A stretch of DNA of 64,000 nt, taken from assembly GCA_039980135.1 (NCBI GenBank), contig JBDXCV010000011.1:124001-188000 (forward strand). Direction: 5' to 3'. The translations under genes and the position numbers were made by a program. This document shows, piece by piece, positions 34,556-43,669 of the stretch. The DNA is from Alphaproteobacteria bacterium. Its GTDB lineage: Bacteria; Pseudomonadota; Alphaproteobacteria; UBA6615. Within the stretch, counting starts at the first letter, position 1, and each line of letters opens with the position of its first letter. Below the pieces are notes generated by a model that saw nothing but the letters and a program-made list of their open reading frames with translations, was not told where the DNA came from and did not search any database.

Positions 34556-35212
34556 TCAGGTTCCCGCTGCTCGCTGCAGGAGCGCGCCGCGGACAAATTT
34601 TATATATGTTGCAACCACATCTTCCGGCAGTTTCCCATCGGCCAGGCCGTAGCGCAGCGTGAGATAGCTACGGGCGGCCATGAGCAGGTAGACGACCGTC
34701 TCCAGATCCCCTTCGGCGTATGCGGGCAGATCACCGCGATCGAGTCCCTGTTTTAACGCTGCCACATATCTTGTCGTAAGCGCGTTGAAATGCTTCTGAT
34801 GGGCTTTTGGCGCCATCGTTTCCGCCTCGTTCAGAATTCGGTAGAAGCCCGGATGGGCCGCGAGATACTCGAAGAATGCGCGAAACCCGCGCTCTTCCAT
34901 TTCGAGCGTGTCACGGCTTCCGCGGACCCGATCTCCGACGAAAGCGATCAGGTCCTGGCCGAGCTCGGGAAGCAGCGTATCGAATAGCGCCTGCCGTGTT
35001 TCGAAGTAGTTGTAGAAGGTGCCCTGTGCGATGTTCGCCCGGGCTGTGATGCGCGCGACGGAGGCATCCGCATAGCCATGGTCGCCGACAACCTCCGCGG
35101 CCGCTTCGATCAAATCCTGACGCGTGGCGGCCGCTTTCTCGGCGCGTGTGGGGCGCCGCGACGCCGTCGGTTTGGTCTGCTCATCTTGTGCAACATGCGA
35201 AGTGGGCATCAC
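34556..35212 (-). CDS. TetR-family transcriptional regulator
   Basis: A 218-residue repressor-type regulator. The N-terminal HTH (residues about 26-75) reads ATRQDLIEAAAEVVGDHGYA, SVARITARANIAQGTFYNYFETRQALFDTLL, typical of TetR/AcrR. The C-terminal ligand domain is helical with a RGFRAFFEYLAAHPGFYRI block. It is divergent from the enoyl-CoA hydratase/acyl-CoA dehydrogenase/CoA-ligase operon, with a long palindrome between, so it probably represses that operon and itself and responds to a CoA ester or the free acid. The ligand is inferred only from context. Confidence 0.9.
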   Translation of the reverse strand: MMPTSHVAQDEQTKPTASRRPTRAEKAAATRQDLIEAAAEVVGDHGYADASVARITARANIAQGTFYNYFETRQALFDTLLPELGQDLIAFVGDRVRGSRDTLEMEERGFRAFFEYLAAHPGFYRILNEAETMAPKAHQKHFNALTTRYVAALKQGLDRGDLPAYAEGDLETVVYLLMAARSYLTLRYGLADGKLPEDVVATYIKFVRGALLQRAAGT

Positions 35213-35267
35213 GATTGGCTCAATTGAAAGAACAGGGTGCCATCATCACCATTCCCGGAGTCGCATG

Positions 35268-35306
35268 CAATAAATATGAATAATGAATCATCATTCATAT
35301 TTATTG
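35268..35306. promoter_or_regulatory. 39-bp palindromic operator between tetR and the acyl-CoA operon
   Basis: CAATAAATATGAAT (35268-35281) and its exact complement (35293-35306) flank an 11-base spacer. An inner register, ATGAAT-CATC-ATTCAT, fits a TetR operator half-site pair. It lies 56 bases upstream of the tetR start and 100 bases before the hydratase start, and AT-rich DNA here suits divergent promoters. Confidence 0.65.
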
Positions 35307-35405
35307 ACTCACCCCGACGTTGCCGCCATGGTGAGATTTGAGAACAGTGAACTGCTGCCGTACCGGTCAGGCATTCGGTGCGATAGTTTCAGAGGGGGAT
35401 TTCAG

Positions 35406-36200
35406 GTGAACTACGACGGCTATCAGGCAATCAAGGCGAAACGCGACGGGCAGGTGCTCACCCTGACGATGTCGCGCCCCGAAACGCTCAACGCCATCGA
35501 CGCGGAACTGCACGAAGAGCTGTCGCGGATATTCTATGACGTCGCCGCAGATGACGAGGCCGACGTGGTTGTGCTGACCGGCGAGGGGGCCGCGTTTTGT
35601 GCCGGCGGCGACCTGCAATGGCTGAACGCCATGCATGGCGACCCAGCGGCGTTTGCCCGTACCGTTTGGGAAGGCAAGCGGCTGGTGAACAGCCTGCTCG
35701 ACCTCGAGAAGCCGATTATTGCCCGCCTTCCCGGTCATGCGATCGGGCTGGGCTGCACAATCGCGCTTTACTGCGACATCATCTATGCAACGGAACGGGC
35801 CAAGCTCGGTGACCCTCATGTTGCTGTTGGCCTCGTTGCGGGGGACGGGGGTGCGGTCATCTGGCCTCAGCTGATCGGCTACGCCCGGGCCAAGGAATAT
35901 CTGATGACCGGGGATCTGCTGACGGCCACGGACGCGGCCGCGATCGGACTGATCAACCATGTGGTTTCGGCCGACCAACTCGATGCCGCGGTCTACGGCA
36001 TGGCCGACCGTCTCGCCGGGGGGGCCATCAACGCCATCAAGTGGACCAAGGCCTCGGTCAATGCCGGGCTCAAACAGGCGGCCAATGCCGTCCTCGACAC
36101 GGCCTTCAATTTCGAGGCCATGTCCCAGATGACGGACGATCACCGGATTGCCACGGAAGCCTTCCTGAACAAGGAAGACCCGAAGTTCACGGGCAAATAG
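35406..36200 (+). CDS. Enoyl-CoA hydratase/isomerase family protein
   Basis: A crotonase-fold enzyme, 264 residues, acting on a CoA thioester in beta-oxidation-type breakdown. The oxyanion-hole segments GEGAAFCAGGDLQWL (about residue 60) and ARLPGHAIGLGCTIALYCD (about residue 105) are intact, and DPHVAVGLVAGDGGA follows, where the dehydrating acids normally sit; one of the two usual Glu positions is Asp/Val, so isomerase or hydrolase activity is possible. I chose GTG 35406, after GAGGGGGA at 35391-35398, over an ATG at 35283 that lies inside the operator. First gene of the TetR-controlled operon. Confidence 0.87.
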   Translation: MNYDGYQAIKAKRDGQVLTLTMSRPETLNAIDAELHEELSRIFYDVAADDEADVVVLTGEGAAFCAGGDLQWLNAMHGDPAAFARTVWEGKRLVNSLLDLEKPIIARLPGHAIGLGCTIALYCDIIYATERAKLGDPHVAVGLVAGDGGAVIWPQLIGYARAKEYLMTGDLLTATDAAAIGLINHVVSADQLDAAVYGMADRLAGGAINAIKWTKASVNAGLKQAANAVLDTAFNFEAMSQMTDDHRIATEAFLNKEDPKFTGK

Positions 36201-36208
36201 GCCGCGCC

Positions 36209-37381
36209 ATGGAACATTTCCAGGAAGCCGAACATGTCACCATGCTGCGGGACACGTTGCGGCGGTTTGTCGAAAACGAAATGCCGCGGGCCAAGGCGCA
36301 GGAATGGGACCGGGAGAATCATTTTCCCCGCGAGATCTTCGAGAAGCTCTCCGCACTTGGGGTAAATGGTCTGACGGTGCCCGAGGAGTATGGTGGCGCC
36401 GGTCGGGACATTACCGCAACGATGGTTGTGATCGAGGAGCTGGCGCGTCGGTCGATGGCTGTCGCCGTACCCTTCATCATGTGCGCCTGCTACGGCGCGA
36501 TGAACATGGAAGAGGTCGGCAGTGAAGAACAGAAGAAGGCGCTTTTACCGAAGCTCGCAAACGGCAAACTGCTGTTTGCCTACGGCATCTCCGAACCCGA
36601 TGTCGGCGCCGACGTGGCGAGCGTCCGGACGACCGCCGTTCGCGACGGAAATGGCGCGACCGTCAGGATCAACGGTTCGAAGCGCTTCTGTTCCGGCGCC
36701 AATATCGCCGACTACATCTATGCTGTCGTGAAGAGCGATCCCGACGCCGAGCGTTATCAGAACCTGTCCATTGTCCTGATTCCGCCGGACGCGCCCGGTG
36801 TGACGATCGAATTGCAGAACGCGATGGGCATGAAGGGGGCATCCACCTGCGATGTGACGTTCGAGGATGTCGAAATTCCGGCTGAGAATATCGTTGGTGG
36901 TGAGGCCGGCTGGAACGATGGCTGGCGCCGTATCGTTGGGCCAGGCCTCGATGTCGAAAAGATAGAAGTCGCCGCACTGGCGCTGGGGAATGCCGCCGCG
37001 GCGGTCGATGATGCCTGGGAATATGCCCAGGAGCGCAAGCAGTTCGGCAAGCCGGTTTCCGCCTATCAGTCCGTTCGTCACATGCTGGTCGACTGCAAGA
37101 CCAGGCTCCACGCCTGCCGGCTGATGACCTACCACGCAGCCTGGCTGCTCGATGAAAAGAAGCCGGCATCGGTCGAGACCTCGATGGCCAAGCTCTATGT
37201 CAGTGACGTCGCCAAGGAGATCGTGCTGACCTGCCAGCAGGTGATGGGCGCCTACGGCTACATCAAGGAATTCGATATGGAGCGTTACGTGCGCGAGGCG
37301 CTGCTTATGCCGATCATCGGCGGCTCCTCGGCGATCCAGAAGAACAATATTTCAAACCGGCTGCGGCTGGCACGCGAGTAG
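36209..37381 (+). CDS. Acyl-CoA dehydrogenase family protein (active-site Glu replaced)
   Basis: A 390-residue FAD flavoprotein of the acyl-CoA dehydrogenase fold. Landmarks are EEYGGAGRDITATMVVIEELAR near residue 55, the FAD-binding YGISEPDVGADVASVRTTA near 125, and the QFGKPVSAYQSVRHMLVDCKTRL helix near 285. In the C-terminal motif the usual IYEGTSEIQ reads IIGGSSAIQ, so the catalytic Glu of short/medium-chain enzymes is Gly; another base, as in isovaleryl- or long-chain-type enzymes, would be needed. It starts eight bases after the hydratase stop and is followed by a CoA ligase, consistent with breakdown of a branched or cyclic acid. Confidence 0.9.
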   Translation: MEHFQEAEHVTMLRDTLRRFVENEMPRAKAQEWDRENHFPREIFEKLSALGVNGLTVPEEYGGAGRDITATMVVIEELARRSMAVAVPFIMCACYGAMNMEEVGSEEQKKALLPKLANGKLLFAYGISEPDVGADVASVRTTAVRDGNGATVRINGSKRFCSGANIADYIYAVVKSDPDAERYQNLSIVLIPPDAPGVTIELQNAMGMKGASTCDVTFEDVEIPAENIVGGEAGWNDGWRRIVGPGLDVEKIEVAALALGNAAAAVDDAWEYAQERKQFGKPVSAYQSVRHMLVDCKTRLHACRLMTYHAAWLLDEKKPASVETSMAKLYVSDVAKEIVLTCQQVMGAYGYIKEFDMERYVREALLMPIIGGSSAIQKNNISNRLRLARE

Positions 37382-37398
37382 GCCGGGGAGTGCGCGAA

Positions 37399-39048
37399 AT
37401 GCGGATGGACATCAGCGGCTGGAAGACGCGCCTGACTGACGAGTTGATCGCGGCGAACACGGCCAGTGGAATTTGGCGAAACCGCACACTGGCGGACGAA
37501 CTCGCCGATCTGGCGTCGAAGAATCCCGACCGTGTGCTGTTCGTGGAGGGTGGCACACAACATACCGTCGCCGACTTGGATCGCCAGGCGCGCGCGTTGG
37601 CCAGCGCATTGCAAAAGCGTGGTCTCGTCGCGGGCGATGTCGTGAGCTTCGAACTCCCCAACTGGCCCGAGACCGTGATCATCGATCTGGCCTGCGCCAT
37701 GCTGGGGCTGGTCTGCAATCCGATCATCCCGATCTACCGGGATTCCGAGGTGTCCTACATTCTGCGCGATGCCGGCACCAAGCTGGTCTTTGTGCCGACG
37801 ACGTTCCGGAAGTTCGACTATGCCGACATGGTCGCGCGCCATCGTGGCGAGCTTCCCGACCTGGCGCATGTCATCACGGTGCGCGGCACCGCCGAGGGGG
37901 CGACGGCGTTCGAAGACCTTCTGGCGGAGGGCGAACCGGAGACGTTCGAACGCGCAGCGGTCGATCCCAATGCCGTCAAGTTGATCCTGTATACATCAGG
38001 CACGACCGGGCGCCCCAAGGGGGTGCTGCACAGTCACAACACGATCGATACCGAAATTCAGGCGATCTCCGGTTTTCTCGGGCTCGACGACAGTGATGTC
38101 ATTCTGATGCCGTCGCCGGTGTCTCATATCACCGGCTATCTCTACGGCATTCAGATGCCGTTCACACTGAATGCACCTGCGGTTTTCATGGAAACCTGGC
38201 GCGCAGATGACGCGGGTGAGCTGATCGACGCGTTTGGAGTCACCTTCACCATCGCGGCGACGGTGTTCTTGCAGGAACTGACCATGTTCTCCCGGAAGAA
38301 TTCGCGGCCCTTTCCCAGCCTGCGCTACTTTCCCTCTGGCGGGGCCCCGGTGCCGCCCGAAGTGATCTACAGCGCCCACGCCGCCTTCGAGAATTGCGTC
38401 TGTTCGCGTGTATACGGCTCGACCGAGGCACCGACGGTGACGCTGGGTGTGAACAGCCGAGAAGAAGAAGCTCTCGGTGCGACGACCGAAGGATATATCG
38501 TCGGCCATGAAGTGAAAATCGTGGACCCCTCGACTGGGCATGTGGTGGGTCCCGGTGAGGAAGGCGAAATCCTGACCCGTGGTCCGGAGATGTGTCTGGG
38601 CTATGCCGGCGACGCACACAATGCCGAGGCGTTCGAGGGCGATGGCTATTTTCACACCGGCGACCTGGCGATGATGGATGACCGCGGGGCGCTGGTGATC
38701 ACCGGTCGTTCGAAGGACCTGATTATTCGCGGGGGTGAGAACATCAGTCCGCGTGAGGTCGAGGATGCTTTGCACGCGCATCCGGCAATCCATGAGGCTG
38801 CCGTGGTCGCGATGCACCATCCGCGCATGGGCGAGACGGGCTGTGCCTTCGTCGTGCTGGAAGAGGACGAGAGCCTCGACCTCGCGAATGTTTCGGCATT
38901 TCTCGATGGGACCGGTATGGCGAAACAGAAATATCCCGAGCGGCTGGAAATCATCGATGATTTTCCCCGCACGGCCGCCGGCAAGATTCGCAAGAATGTC
39001 TTGCGGGATATCATCGCGGCGCAACTTGAGGGAGAAGGTGGCGGGTGA
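37399..39048 (+). CDS. AMP-dependent acyl-CoA synthetase
   Basis: Activates a carboxylic acid to its CoA thioester through an acyl-adenylate. The 549-residue ANL enzyme has the P-loop-like YTSGTTGRPKGVLHSHNT near residue 200, YGSTEAPTVTLG near 345, TGDLAMMDDRGALVITGRSKDLIIRGGENISPREVED near 420-460 and the catalytic Lys in PRTAAGKIRKNVLR near 530. It resembles cyclohexanecarboxylate/FadD3-type ligases. ATG 37399 follows GGGGAG (37385-37390); GTG 37390 is also in frame. Operon partner of the hydratase and dehydrogenase. Confidence 0.9.
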   Translation: MRMDISGWKTRLTDELIAANTASGIWRNRTLADELADLASKNPDRVLFVEGGTQHTVADLDRQARALASALQKRGLVAGDVVSFELPNWPETVIIDLACAMLGLVCNPIIPIYRDSEVSYILRDAGTKLVFVPTTFRKFDYADMVARHRGELPDLAHVITVRGTAEGATAFEDLLAEGEPETFERAAVDPNAVKLILYTSGTTGRPKGVLHSHNTIDTEIQAISGFLGLDDSDVILMPSPVSHITGYLYGIQMPFTLNAPAVFMETWRADDAGELIDAFGVTFTIAATVFLQELTMFSRKNSRPFPSLRYFPSGGAPVPPEVIYSAHAAFENCVCSRVYGSTEAPTVTLGVNSREEEALGATTEGYIVGHEVKIVDPSTGHVVGPGEEGEILTRGPEMCLGYAGDAHNAEAFEGDGYFHTGDLAMMDDRGALVITGRSKDLIIRGGENISPREVEDALHAHPAIHEAAVVAMHHPRMGETGCAFVVLEEDESLDLANVSAFLDGTGMAKQKYPERLEIIDDFPRTAAGKIRKNVLRDIIAAQLEGEGGG

Positions 39049-39146
39049 GCCCGCATAGTTGACAGTTTCAGCGATTGGGAACCAATCTGATCAAAAGAAA
39101 AGATATCCATTCACATGTGTGAAATGGCTCATCAGGGGAGAAGCAA

Positions 39147-40088
39147 ATGCAAACTCGAGACGTGGAATTCAACAGTTGCGGTGACACCATTCGCGGTACG
39201 CTTTACCTGCCGGACGGTGTCAAGAATCCGCCGCTCGTGGTGATGGCCGGTGGCTGGTGCTACGTGCGGGAAATCGTCATGCCTTACTATGCGGATGATT
39301 TTGTCGATATCGGCTGTGCCGCGCTGACATTCGATTATCGGTGCTTTGGCGACAGCGAGGGTTCGCCGCGCCAGCACATCAATCCGTGGGATCAGATCGA
39401 GGATTACCGCAACGCGGTGAGCTTCGCGAAGACGCTGGATGAAATCGATACGGACCGGATCGGCGTGTGGGGTATTTCATACTCCGGCGGACATGCGATT
39501 TGCGTCGCGGCACTGGATTCCCGCGTGAAGTTTGCCATGTCGGTGGTGCCCGTCGTCGACGGTTTCCCGACGATGCGCCGGTGCCACGGCGAGCGTAAAT
39601 TTGCGGCAATCCAGAAACTCATTCTGGCGGATCGCGAGGCGCGTCAACGCGGCGAGCCGAGCCAGATGATACCGATGGCTACGACCGACCCGGACAACGA
39701 GATCAGCTCGTGGCCGTTCCCCCATGTCCGCACCATCTTTCAGGACATCAAAGAGCGTGAAGCGCCGAATCACATCCATGAAAACACGCTTGAGTCGGTT
39801 GAATTGCTCCTGCAGTACGACGTGATGCCCTATGCCAAACGCCTGTATGAGACGCCTTACATGATGGCGATTGCCAAGGGCGACAACATCACATCGTCCG
39901 ATCTTGAGATCGACGTGTTCAACGCGGTGCCGTGTCCGAACAAGGAGTTGGCGATCGTTGAAGGTGTCGATCACATGAGCCTGTATTCGAACAATGAGCA
40001 TCTCGAGAAGGTCTCGAGCGCGCAGGCCAACTGGCTTCGTGACCTATTGTTCGGACCGGGGGCACTCCTGGCGCAGGCCGCCGAATAG
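39147..40088 (+). CDS. Alpha/beta hydrolase (dienelactone/X-Pro-peptidase-like)
   Basis: A 313-residue serine hydrolase. The core reads PPLVVMAGGWCYVREIVMPYYADDFVDIG, FDYRCFGDSEG (near residue 65), nucleophile elbow GVWGISYSGGHAICVA (Ser near residue 112), then NKELAIVEGVDHMSLYSNN with the catalytic His near 275. It resembles fungal polyketide-type and dienelactone hydrolases. It sits 98 bases after the CoA ligase and before a strong terminator, so it may be the last gene of the TetR-controlled unit. Substrate unknown; ester or C-C bond hydrolysis is possible. Confidence 0.85.
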   Translation: MQTRDVEFNSCGDTIRGTLYLPDGVKNPPLVVMAGGWCYVREIVMPYYADDFVDIGCAALTFDYRCFGDSEGSPRQHINPWDQIEDYRNAVSFAKTLDEIDTDRIGVWGISYSGGHAICVAALDSRVKFAMSVVPVVDGFPTMRRCHGERKFAAIQKLILADREARQRGEPSQMIPMATTDPDNEISSWPFPHVRTIFQDIKEREAPNHIHENTLESVELLLQYDVMPYAKRLYETPYMMAIAKGDNITSSDLEIDVFNAVPCPNKELAIVEGVDHMSLYSNNEHLEKVSSAQANWLRDLLFGPGALLAQAAE

Positions 40089-40112
40089 GCTGCCGATTCA
40101 ATGGGAATTCCC

Positions 40113-40147
40113 GACCGGGCTGGCAGGTTGCCGGCCCGGTCTTTTTC
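40113..40147 (+). terminator. Rho-independent terminator after the hydrolase gene
   Basis: GACCGGGC (40113-40120) pairs with GCCCGGTC (40134-40141), with the stem extended inward by TGGCA/TGCCG pairing, followed by TTTTTC. It ends the 35.4-40.1 kb operon. The following 300 bases to the TRAP genes hold no gene. Confidence 0.88.
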
Positions 40148-40311
40148 TGCCTGGATTCTCAATCCTCGGACGATCGGGCGCCGATTTCTGGACGCGTGGT
40201 AATGCGGGACGAACGCCTGATTGGGCAGATATTCGTGTTCGTGTACGTGAATTTGGTCACCAGCTCATCTATACGAATAATCGTGTAACAGCCGCGTATT
40301 GCTGACTTTCT

Positions 40312-40321
40312 CGTGATCACG
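40312..40321. promoter_or_regulatory. CGTGATCACG palindrome upstream of the TRAP operon
   Basis: A perfect 10-base palindrome in the 302-base gap before dctP, a possible operator. I see no convincing -35/-10 pair around it. Confidence 0.3.
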
Positions 40322-40449
40322 CACGTAATTTTGTGCGCGTCGACGAACATTCTCGAATTCTCGATGGACAAGGGGCCTTCGTTGTTGGAAGCTTTCGTCA
40401 GGACTAGAAAAGTCCGACGGGGAAATAATAAACAAACTGGGAGGACTTC

Positions 40450-41538
40450 ATGTCCAAAGTTTCAAAATCGACGGCGATGCTTATCGCCGCGGCTGCGACA
40501 GCAACCGTTGCCGTCTCTGCGCCGGCAAGTGCGCAGGAAACCATTAACCTCACGGCGATCTCCGGCTATCCGCCGCCCGCGACCTGGATTGGCTCGCTGG
40601 TTGACGCCTACATGCCTGCTGTTGATGCCATTCTTGCCAAAAACGGTAAGTACAAAATCAACTGGAACAAGGGCATCAGTGGCCAGATCGTCAAGCCGCG
40701 TGGTGAACTTGAAGGTGTCGAGACTGGCATTGGTGACCTCGGCGTCATCGTGACTGCGTTCCACGCCGATAAGGTTCCGCTTTACGACGTGTCGTTCAAG
40801 ACGCCGTTCACGACCCTCGATGTCGGGCTTGCGAGTGCCGTCACCCAGAAGATGGTCGATACGTTCCCGCAGTACAACGGCACTTGGCGGAAAGAGTTCA
40901 ACCAGATTGCGTTGGCTCCGACCGGCGCGGTTGACAACTACATGCTCTGGTCGGCCAAGCCGATCTCCAGCATCAACCAGGTCAAGGGCCTGAAGGTCGG
41001 CGCCGCCGGCCCGAACCTGCCCTGGGTTCTCGCGATCGGCGCTGCCGGTGTGCAGACCAACCTGGCGGACGCCTACAACAGCCTGAGCACGGGCATCTAT
41101 GAGGCCATGATTGTTTGGCGCCAGGGTGCGGGTGCTTTCAAGCTTTGTGAGCCGGCTCCGTTTGCATTCGATGCAAGCCTGGGTGGTGTGAACGGCTTCT
41201 CGTTGAACTTCAACATCGACGTCTGGGACAGTCTTCCCCAGGAAGTTAAGGATGCAGCATCTGAAGCATCTTCGGCTTGGGTCACCGAGAACGTGAAGCG
41301 CGTGAATGACGGCGCGGCCTCTGGTCTCGCACGTTGCGAAGCCGAATTCGGTACCAAGGTCACCGTGGCAAGCGATGCCGAGCGCAACGCTTGGGCCGCG
41401 GCACTGCCGCCGCTGGGCAAGCAGTGGGCCGAGCAGCGCAATGCCGCTGGTCAGCCGGGAACCGAGATCCTCAAGGCCTGGATGGACGAGATGCGTGCGA
41501 ACAATCAGCCGATCGCACGTCAGTGGGATCGCGAATAG
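40450..41538 (+). CDS. TRAP transporter substrate-binding protein (DctP family)
   Basis: Periplasmic receptor that delivers an organic-acid-type ligand to the TRAP permease. The 362-residue precursor has a signal peptide (MLIAAAATATVAVSAPASAQ, cut near residue 29) and a DctP fold: INLTAISGYPPPATWIGSL, ISGQIVKPRGELEGVETGIGDLGVI, the KGLKVGAAGP hinge, and helical C-terminal ADAYNSLSTGIYEAMIVWRQG. The position usually filled by the conserved carboxylate-binding Arg is uncertain, so the ligand is open. GGGAGGAC precedes the start. dctQ and dctM follow. Confidence 0.88.
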   Translation: MSKVSKSTAMLIAAAATATVAVSAPASAQETINLTAISGYPPPATWIGSLVDAYMPAVDAILAKNGKYKINWNKGISGQIVKPRGELEGVETGIGDLGVIVTAFHADKVPLYDVSFKTPFTTLDVGLASAVTQKMVDTFPQYNGTWRKEFNQIALAPTGAVDNYMLWSAKPISSINQVKGLKVGAAGPNLPWVLAIGAAGVQTNLADAYNSLSTGIYEAMIVWRQGAGAFKLCEPAPFAFDASLGGVNGFSLNFNIDVWDSLPQEVKDAASEASSAWVTENVKRVNDGAASGLARCEAEFGTKVTVASDAERNAWAAALPPLGKQWAEQRNAAGQPGTEILKAWMDEMRANNQPIARQWDRE

Positions 41539-41599
41539 GCGGTTCCAGAACTTCTGTTTGTGACTTCACATACGAACCAGGGAGGGGGGCCGCCGAAAG

Positions 41600-42208
41600 G
41601 TGGCTCCCCGACTTCCATTGAGCGCAATACTCGGATTTCTGGATATTCTGCGTCGAATTTTCGATCGGATCGTCCTATTAAGTAACGCGGTGGCGTCAGG
41701 CTGGATTTTCATCCTGATGCTGTTAATCACGCTCGATATCTCGCTGCGGTTTATCTTCAATTCGCCTTTGAGCGGCGTGACGGAGATCGTCGAGATTTCG
41801 ATTGTCACGATCCTCTACCTGCAGTTGGCACACACGCTGAAGGTTGGCCGGATCACGCGGTCCGACGCACTCTATGGACGGATTCTCTCGAAATGGCCGG
41901 CGGTCGGCAACATCATGGGCATCCTGTTCCACCTCGCGGGTGTCGGCCTGATGGTCGCCATTGTCATGGGCGGCTGGCCGAAGTGGCTGCAGGCCTATCA
42001 TGGCGGGCATTTCGTCGGAAATACCGGCGTTTTCACATTCCCGGAGTGGCCTCAGCGCCTCGCGCTCGTGGTCGGCTGCACGCTTCTCGGTATGCAGTTT
42101 TTCCTGTCGGTTGTCGACAATATCCGCGGCCTGTTCGGTAAGCCACCGCTTGAGCATGAGGAGGCTGTCGACGTGGAAGTGGCTGCCGCTGAGGAGTCGA
42201 TCAAATGA
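41600..42208 (+). CDS. TRAP transporter small permease (DctQ)
   Basis: Small membrane subunit of a tripartite Na+-coupled TRAP importer. The 202-residue protein has four membrane segments (ASGWIFILMLLITLDISLRF, EIVEISIVTILYLQLAHTL, NIMGILFHLAGVGLMVAIVM, RLALVVGCTLLGMQFFLSV) and an acidic C-terminal tail. The start is GTG at 41600, preceded by a G-rich GGGAGGGGGG at 41580-41589. The stop overlaps the dctM start in ATGA (42205-42208), showing coupled translation. Confidence 0.86.
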   Translation: MAPRLPLSAILGFLDILRRIFDRIVLLSNAVASGWIFILMLLITLDISLRFIFNSPLSGVTEIVEISIVTILYLQLAHTLKVGRITRSDALYGRILSKWPAVGNIMGILFHLAGVGLMVAIVMGGWPKWLQAYHGGHFVGNTGVFTFPEWPQRLALVVGCTLLGMQFFLSVVDNIRGLFGKPPLEHEEAVDVEVAAAEESIK

Positions 42209-43542
42209 GCGGCTTTGAAATTGGCCTTATTTCCATTATCGCGATGCTGCTGCTGATCTATATCGGCATGCATGTCCCGGTGGTTCTCGCCTTGATTTCG
42301 TTCGTCGGGGTCTGGGTTATCAAGGGCAACGTCAAGATCGCGATCAGTCTGCTCTGGATATCGGCGGCGAAAACTGTCGCGGATTTCCTGTTCGGCGTCA
42401 TACCTCTCTTCGTATTGATGGGGCTTCTCGTCAGTACGGCCGGGATGGGGCGTGACACATACGACATCGCCCAGAATGCGTTGCGCCGCGTGCGCGGCGG
42501 CCTCGGCATGGCCACGGTCATTGCGAACGCGATCTTTGCCGCGATCACGGGTGTCTCGATCGCATCGGCGACCGTGTTCACCCGCATCTCCGTGCCGGAA
42601 ATGCTGCGATATGGCTACAAGGGCCGATTCGCGGTTGGCACCGTTGCGGGCTCGTCGGTGCTCGGAATGCTCATCCCGCCGTCGATCCTGCTGATCATCT
42701 TTGCGCTGATCGCGGAAGAATCCGTCGGCGATCTGTTCATCGCGGGCATCGGCCCGGGCATCCTGCTGACCTTCTCCTTCTGTACCCTGATCGCGGTCAT
42801 GGCCTACGGCTTTCCGAATATGGTGGCTCAGCCGGGCGCGCTCGATGCGCATGTCGATCAGGAAAAGATGCCCGGTCGGGAGCTTTTCGCGAAGACATAT
42901 CCGATTGTCATTCTGGTGCTGGTCGTCCTCGGCGGTATATATGCGGGGCTCTACACCCCGACCGAGGCGGGCGCAGCCGGCGCGTTCGTCGCATTCCTGT
43001 TCGCGCTTATTCGCAGGCAGATAACACCGCGCAAGCTCTGGGATGTGCTGGTGGAAACCGGACATATCACGGCGACCCTGCTGTTCCTGATCATCGCGGC
43101 CAGCATGTACAGCCGGATGCTTGGAATTTCGGGCCTGCCGACGGAGCTGGGCCGCGTGATCGGCGATATGAACGCGAGCTTCGCGCAGCTGATGATCATG
43201 TATGTGATCATCCTGATCATTCTCGGCACGATCATCGATTCCGTCTCGATCATGCTGATCACGGTGCCGCTGTTCCTCGTGGTGTTGGCACCGTTTGACA
43301 TTGATCTTGTCTGGTTTGGCGTGGTGACCGTAATTGCCACAGAAATCGGTCTGCTGACCCCGCCGTTGGGCCTCGCGGTCTATGTGATCAAATCGACCCT
43401 GGTGCAGAAGGACATCTCGCTTGCCGATATCTTCATCGGCGCGGCGCCATTCGCGCTGGTGATGTTGTTTGTGCTTATCCTCGTGATGATTTTCCCGGAA
43501 ATTCCGCTGGCTCTGGTGGATCTCAAGCGGTCGCTCAACTAG
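42205..43542 (+). CDS. TRAP transporter large permease (DctM)
   Basis: Membrane transport subunit with about 12 hydrophobic segments in 445 residues. DctM-type features are VPLFVLMGLLVSTAGMGRDTYD-like GVIPLFVLMG near residue 65, LGMATVIANAIFAAITGVSIASA near 100, SVLGMLIPPSILLIIFALIAEESVG near 155 and the C-terminal EIGLLTPPLGLAVYVI near 395. It ends the operon before a clear terminator. The next gene, an amidohydrolase, has its own unit, but its substrate could be what this system imports. Confidence 0.92.
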   Translation: MSGFEIGLISIIAMLLLIYIGMHVPVVLALISFVGVWVIKGNVKIAISLLWISAAKTVADFLFGVIPLFVLMGLLVSTAGMGRDTYDIAQNALRRVRGGLGMATVIANAIFAAITGVSIASATVFTRISVPEMLRYGYKGRFAVGTVAGSSVLGMLIPPSILLIIFALIAEESVGDLFIAGIGPGILLTFSFCTLIAVMAYGFPNMVAQPGALDAHVDQEKMPGRELFAKTYPIVILVLVVLGGIYAGLYTPTEAGAAGAFVAFLFALIRRQITPRKLWDVLVETGHITATLLFLIIAASMYSRMLGISGLPTELGRVIGDMNASFAQLMIMYVIILIILGTIIDSVSIMLITVPLFLVVLAPFDIDLVWFGVVTVIATEIGLLTPPLGLAVYVIKSTLVQKDISLADIFIGAAPFALVMLFVLILVMIFPEIPLALVDLKRSLN

Positions 43543-43571
43543 CGCGCGTTGCCGCGAAACCCATGTGAAAC

Positions 43572-43603
43572 AAGGGCGGTGGATTTTCTACCGCCCTTTT
43601 TCT
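43572..43603 (+). terminator. Rho-independent terminator after dctM
   Basis: AAGGGCGGT (43572-43580) and ACCGCCCTT (43590-43598) form a 9-bp stem with loop GGATTTTCT, then a T-run to 43601. Confidence 0.88.
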
Positions 43604-43669
43604 ATTCGCCAGCAGTGCTAAGCTTTGACCCAACCGATCAGCAGATCGGATGCATAGAAGGGGGAAATC

